From Rhizobium sp. CIAT894 (GTDB taxonomy: Bacteria; Pseudomonadota; Alphaproteobacteria; Rhizobiales; Rhizobiaceae): a stretch of 64,000 nucleotides of DNA. Location: NCBI RefSeq assembly GCF_000172795.2, contig NZ_CP020948.1, positions 1 through 64,000 on the forward strand, in the 5' to 3' direction. Positions 61,294-64,000 of this stretch are shown here, in pieces (the stretch's first letter is position 1; every line of letters starts with the position of its first letter). The notes beneath the pieces were generated by a model. It ran no database searches. It was not told where the DNA came from and saw nothing but the letters and a program-made list of their open reading frames with translations. The translations under genes were made by a program, and so were the position numbers.

Positions 61294-62058
61294 GTGGTTG
61301 AAGTGAATGGCGAATCTTTGAACGCGGAAGCCGGCCCGGCGGGCAAGCCCGAACGCGGCAAGGCCGTCAAGCTGGTCGATCGCGTCTTCGACCAACTGCT
61401 CGAGCGGATTCGCGGCGGAAATTATCCGCCGGATTCACGCCTTCCCGGCGAACATGAACTTGCCTCGATGCTGGGTGTTTCCCGGCCGATCGTCCGCGAT
61501 GCGCTGGCCCGCCTGCGCGATCAGGGCATGGTCTATGCACGGCAGGGCGCCGGCACCTTCGTCAGCGCGCATGGGTCGCCGACGACGCAGCTTGCCTATT
61601 CGCCGGTCAAGACGATTGCCGACATTCAGCGCTGCTACGAATTCCGCCTGACCATCGAGCCGGCCGCCGCCTATTTTGCCGCCAAACGCCGCAATGAGCA
61701 GGCGATCCAGAAGATCGCCAGCGCCCTTGCCGATCTGCGTGAAGCGACCAGCCATCAGCTTCACCGCACCGATGCCGATTTCATCTTCCACCGGGCGGTG
61801 ACGGAGGCTGCCAACAATCATTATTACACGGCCTCGATCGATGCGCTGAAAGCCCATATCGCCGTCGGCATGCATCTTCACGGCCTCTCCCTGCTCGGCC
61901 CGCGCCAGGGGCTTGAACAGGTTTATGAAGAGCATAACGCCATCTATAAAGCGATCGCCGATGGCCGGGCCGACGATGCGCAAAGGCTGATGAAGGCGCA
62001 TCTGGAAGGCTCACGCGACCGTCTGTTCGAGGGCAGGGTGCTCGACCTGTCCTTCTGA
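61294..62058 (+). CDS. GntR (FCD) regulator of the acid-sugar locus
   Basis: A 254-residue FadR-type regulator. After a 25-residue tail the winged helix reads VFDQLLERIRGGNYPPDSRL, then ELASMLGVSRPIVRDALARLRDQG; the FCD domain has DADFIFHRAVTEAANN and HNAIYKAI with the metal-type His/Asp residues. The start is a GTG with GGGGAG 6 bp upstream. It closes the plus arm and probably binds the TTTTGTC-N5-GACAAAA site between the two arms. The effector is unknown. Confidence 0.88.
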   Translation: MVEVNGESLNAEAGPAGKPERGKAVKLVDRVFDQLLERIRGGNYPPDSRLPGEHELASMLGVSRPIVRDALARLRDQGMVYARQGAGTFVSAHGSPTTQLAYSPVKTIADIQRCYEFRLTIEPAAAYFAAKRRNEQAIQKIASALADLREATSHQLHRTDADFIFHRAVTEAANNHYYTASIDALKAHIAVGMHLHGLSLLGPRQGLEQVYEEHNAIYKAIADGRADDAQRLMKAHLEGSRDRLFEGRVLDLSF

Positions 62059-62079
62059 GGCGGATCGACGCGCTTTCCC

Positions 62080-62379
62080 TCAGGCGGCCCGGATTGTCGG
62101 GATACCCGAGACATCCACTTCCCGTTCGGCATCATAGGCAGCTTGCATGCGCAGCCATATCGCCGGCCCGTCACCGAACAGTTTCCCAAGCCGGGCAGCG
62201 ACATTGGGCGATACGGGCTTCTTCTCGTTCAGAATATCGTAGAGTTGCTGGCGCGAGATACCCAGCAGATTGGCGATTTCCACCTTGGTCTTTCCCGTTG
62301 CCGGGATGATGTCTGCGAGCAATGCCCCAGGGTGGGAAGGGCAGCGCGTCATGGGCCTCGTCGTTTCATACACGGGCAT
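62080..62379 (-). CDS. higA: HigA-type antitoxin
   Basis: A 99-residue protein of the HigA/VapI group. MTRCPSHPGALLADII is the family start motif, followed by the HTH VEIANLLGISRQQLYDILNEKKPVSPNVAARLGKLFG and the closing GPAIWLRMQAAYDAERE. It would neutralise the HigB RNase and repress the operon. ATG 62379 has GGGGA upstream; ATG 62352 (MTRCPSHPG) is an alternative. The toxin gene directly upstream is frameshifted, so the antitoxin is probably an orphan. Confidence 0.87.
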   Translation of the reverse strand: MPVYETTRPMTRCPSHPGALLADIIPATGKTKVEIANLLGISRQQLYDILNEKKPVSPNVAARLGKLFGDGPAIWLRMQAAYDAEREVDVSGIPTIRAA

Positions 62380-62405
62380 TAAATCATTCCCCAGTCCGAG
62401 CCGCC

Positions 62406-62685
62406 TTAATGATATTGCTCGAAATCGACGCGAGCGGCATCGTTGCCGTCGAATTCGAATGTGATGCACCAGTGGCCGTTGACGTGAACGGTATACCGAA
62501 TGGGATTATGGCCCTTGAGGGCATGGAAGTCGAACCCGGGAAGGTTCATGTCGTCCGGCTTTTCGGCCTGTTCCAAAGCGGTCAAGTCTGATCAGAATTC
62601 GTTTTTGCAGCTTGGCATCGATTTTCGCGGTTTTGCCCGTCTCGAAAAGATCTGTCAGAGCCTCGTTTCTAAACGACTTGATCAT
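62406..62685 (-). pseudogene. higB: HigB/RelE toxin gene broken by a 1-bp insertion
   Basis: From ATG 62685 the frame reads MIKSFRNEALTDLFETGKTA then KIDAKLQKRILIRLD, the HigB start. It then needs a shift of one base to continue as ALEQAEKPDDMNLPGFDFHA, NPIRYTVHVNGHWCITFEFD and DAARVDFEQYH-stop. The region is 280 bp, one more than 93 codons, and the extra base is one of the two G at 62580-62581 (plus strand). The active-site region is in the shifted half. It is a pseudogene unless the base is a sequencing error. Confidence 0.85.
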
Positions 62686-62754
62686 GAATGGTTTGTAAGT
62701 TTTTAGCTTACATATATCAACCTTTACTGACGCAGGCCGAGACTTCCCCGATCG

Positions 62755-63207
62755 TCAACCGGGTTTCTGCTTCTTGATGATGCTGATGTTGCCGCTCACT
62801 TCGAGGATGGCAAATTTGATCTCCGTGACACTCTCGATGCCTTCCTGGCTACGAGCCGCTTCCATGACGTCTTCCTTCTGCAGGCGAGCGCCTTTGAGCG
62901 CGCCTTCGTCATAGACCCCGTCCGCGACGAGAACGGTTGGAACGCCATCGATGATATGTGCTGCGCGAGGCCACCACCTCTTCACGTAGGAGAGGCCGAT
63001 GTCTGTCGTAAACAGCGTCAGGATCAGAATGATGGCATTGGTGATCGAGAAGTCGTCCCCGAGCATTGCCTGCTGCGTGGTTTCGGAGATGACCAGCACG
63101 ATGACCAGGTCGAACGGCGTCATCTGGGCGAGCGTCCGTCTTCCTGAGAGGCGGATGATCAGGAGCAGTGTGAAATAGATCGCCAGTCCGCGTAAAACTG
63201 CATCCAA
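62755..63207 (-). CDS. DUF421 (YetF/YcaP-like) membrane protein
   Basis: A 150-residue protein. Two or three N-terminal helices (AVLRGLAIYFTLLLIIRLSGRRTLAQMTPFDLVIVLVISETTQQAML) are followed by the soluble DUF421 domain with GVPTVLVADGVYDEGALKGARLQKEDVMEAARSQ. The RTLAQMTPFDLVIV block is the family signature. Function is unknown. It follows the membrane protein gene at 63218 on the same strand by 10 bp. Confidence 0.9.
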   Translation of the reverse strand: MDAVLRGLAIYFTLLLIIRLSGRRTLAQMTPFDLVIVLVISETTQQAMLGDDFSITNAIILILTLFTTDIGLSYVKRWWPRAAHIIDGVPTVLVADGVYDEGALKGARLQKEDVMEAARSQEGIESVTEIKFAILEVSGNISIIKKQKPG

Positions 63208-63217
63208 GGCGCCGCCC

Positions 63218-63718
63218 TCATGGAAAAATGAAAGTGGAGTGCGCGCGTGTCTGCGCGCCGATGCCGATGGTGCTGCGGCAAGGGCCGGGGAGTTGTGTCT
63301 GCAGACGGAACACGATCTGCGTCGGTCCTGCCGGATCGCTTGGGAATACGTAGCCGATCCGGCCTTGGCGCACCAAGGTCGCCTTCTCAGGCGGGTCGAC
63401 GCCCTCTATCGAAAAGCTCTGAAGAAAGGCGGCATCGATCGTGAAGACCCGGTCTTCGGATGACGGCGCGAAGTTCACCGTCATAGTCTCCGGGGCGTTC
63501 CAGCGGGAGAGGACGGGAAAATCCACAGCCCCTCCAGGAAACGCGATGGTTTGCCGTGAAAACGGACCGCCTCTTCCAAGCAAGCCCAGCAGACAGGCCA
63601 CGAGAAGAAGCGTGAAGATGATCCAGGCAATGCGTTGAATTGCCCAGAACCGCCGCTGGAATTCGGTATGATCGAGCACGCCTTCGGGCAGCGCAGGCAA
63701 GTCTTGTATCTTTTCCAT
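63218..63718 (-). CDS. Single-pass membrane protein, function unknown
   Basis: A 166-residue protein with a soluble N-terminus (MEKIQDLPALPEGVLDHTEF), one hydrophobic helix (AWIIFTLLLVACLLGLLG) and an extracytoplasmic beta-rich part (ETMTVNFAPSSEDRVFTIDAAFLQSFSIEGV..QIVFRLQTQLPG). GGGAGAGG directly before ATG 63718 supports a separate gene. However, the frame is open without a stop into the upstream PCMT sequence, so it could be the tail of one longer fusion protein. It is transcribed with the DUF421 gene. Confidence 0.6.
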   Translation of the reverse strand: MEKIQDLPALPEGVLDHTEFQRRFWAIQRIAWIIFTLLLVACLLGLLGRGGPFSRQTIAFPGGAVDFPVLSRWNAPETMTVNFAPSSEDRVFTIDAAFLQSFSIEGVDPPEKATLVRQGRIGYVFPSDPAGPTQIVFRLQTQLPGPCRSTIGIGAQTRAHSTFIFP

Positions 63719-64000
63719 GCCCTCTCCCTCTGCGTTTCGCGGAGAACCTGGGCCGGACGCAAAAGTTCCCGGCGATGGCGGGGCCGTCGCCGTGTACATT
63801 GGATGTGCAGCAGTCCAGGCGTCTTCACCGATCAGGGGAACGAAGAGAACCCCGCCGAGATCTTCCTCCTCGAACGTAGCGGCGCCGGTGCGCGTGACGC
63901 GTTTCAGCCGCTGCTCGCTGCGGCCGACCGGGATGACGAGCCGCCCTCCGAGGTCCAATTGCGCCTTCAAGGCGGACGGCACCGCGGGTGCGCTTGCAGA
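63719..64000 (-). CDS. C-terminal part of a protein-L-isoaspartate O-methyltransferase family protein (partial)
   Basis: The minus frame from the window end reads SALKAQLDLGGRLVIPVG, then QRLKRVTRTG..FEEEDLGGVLFVPLIGEDAW, the last strands of PCMT-type methyltransferases. The rest lies outside the window. After DAW a 30-residue Pro/Ala/Gly-rich stretch follows with no stop before the start codon at 63718. Either the true stop has been lost and the protein is fused to the membrane domain, or the frame is open by chance. Confidence 0.65.

Noticed and set aside
1..64000. tRNA, rRNA, CRISPR arrays and intact insertion sequences
   Set aside because: I looked for regularly spaced repeats, cloverleaf-like segments and transposase motifs (DDE, HUH) and found none. 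A tRNA scan and an IS search would be decisive but could not be run.

Overview
The window looks like a high-GC alphaproteobacterial genome of the Rhizobium etli / R. leguminosarum type. The evidence is a glpR-glpD-glpSTPQUV-glpK glycerol operon in the order described for R. leguminosarum, DUF992, DUF1328 and DUF4242 genes of rhizobial type, a RIME-like palindrome, and Tat-exported sugar and peptide binding proteins. These are assignments from recognised protein families; no database was searched. I saw no rRNA, tRNA, CRISPR array or intact insertion sequence.

Layout. 0.5-5.3 kb: an orphan shikimate kinase, then a surface-polysaccharide group (initiating sugar-1-phosphate transferase, membrane CapD/FlaA1-type nucleotide-sugar dehydratase, convergent O-antigen ligase/polymerase-like protein). 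5.3-7.5 kb: a UxuR-type GntR regulator and mannonate dehydratase uxuA, with a near-perfect operator over the regulator start. 7.6-11.2 kb: TetR repressor divergent from an EmrAB-type drug exporter. 11.2-17.1 kb: housekeeping and small envelope genes (aldose epimerase family, ABC-F ATPase, DUF1328, EF-hand protein, glycine-zipper lipoprotein, DUF992). 17.1-24.3 kb: an accessory block (isocyanide hydratase with a divergent DJ-1/AraC regulator, two transporters, TetR, GcvA-like LysR, a broken GcvT-like gene), bracketed by two decayed copies of one GNAT/LysR junction. 24.2-26.1 kb: LysR and a divergent EamA permease. 26.3-30.2 kb: a large SAM-cyclase-AAA-TPR signalling protein with a small DUF4242 partner. 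30.4-40.5 kb: the glycerol uptake and catabolism operon. 40.5-45.2 kb: a CUT2 sugar ABC transporter on the minus strand. 45.7-49.6 kb: pyruvyl transferase, flippase and acyltransferase for a surface polysaccharide. 49.6-62.1 kb: a two-armed catabolic locus. The minus arm holds a DHDPS-family aldolase, a cytoplasmic sialidase-fold protein, an Fe-dependent alcohol dehydrogenase and a PdxA-family dehydrogenase. The plus arm holds a peptide-type ABC importer, a DUF1537 kinase and a GntR regulator. 62.1-64 kb: a higBA toxin-antitoxin pair with a frameshifted toxin, a DUF421 protein, a membrane protein, and the end of a PCMT-family protein that runs off the window.

How the genes work together. The glp operon imports glycerol (GlpSTPQUV), phosphorylates it (GlpK), oxidises glycerol-3-phosphate (GlpD), and carries phased TTCG half-sites for GlpR. 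In the 49.6-62.1 kb locus, kinase plus PdxA is the known chemistry for four-carbon acid sugars. The added sialidase-fold protein, aldolase, dehydrogenase and peptide-type importer suggest that a larger, so far undefined compound is taken up and trimmed to a C4 acid sugar. This is the best candidate in the window for an undescribed pathway.
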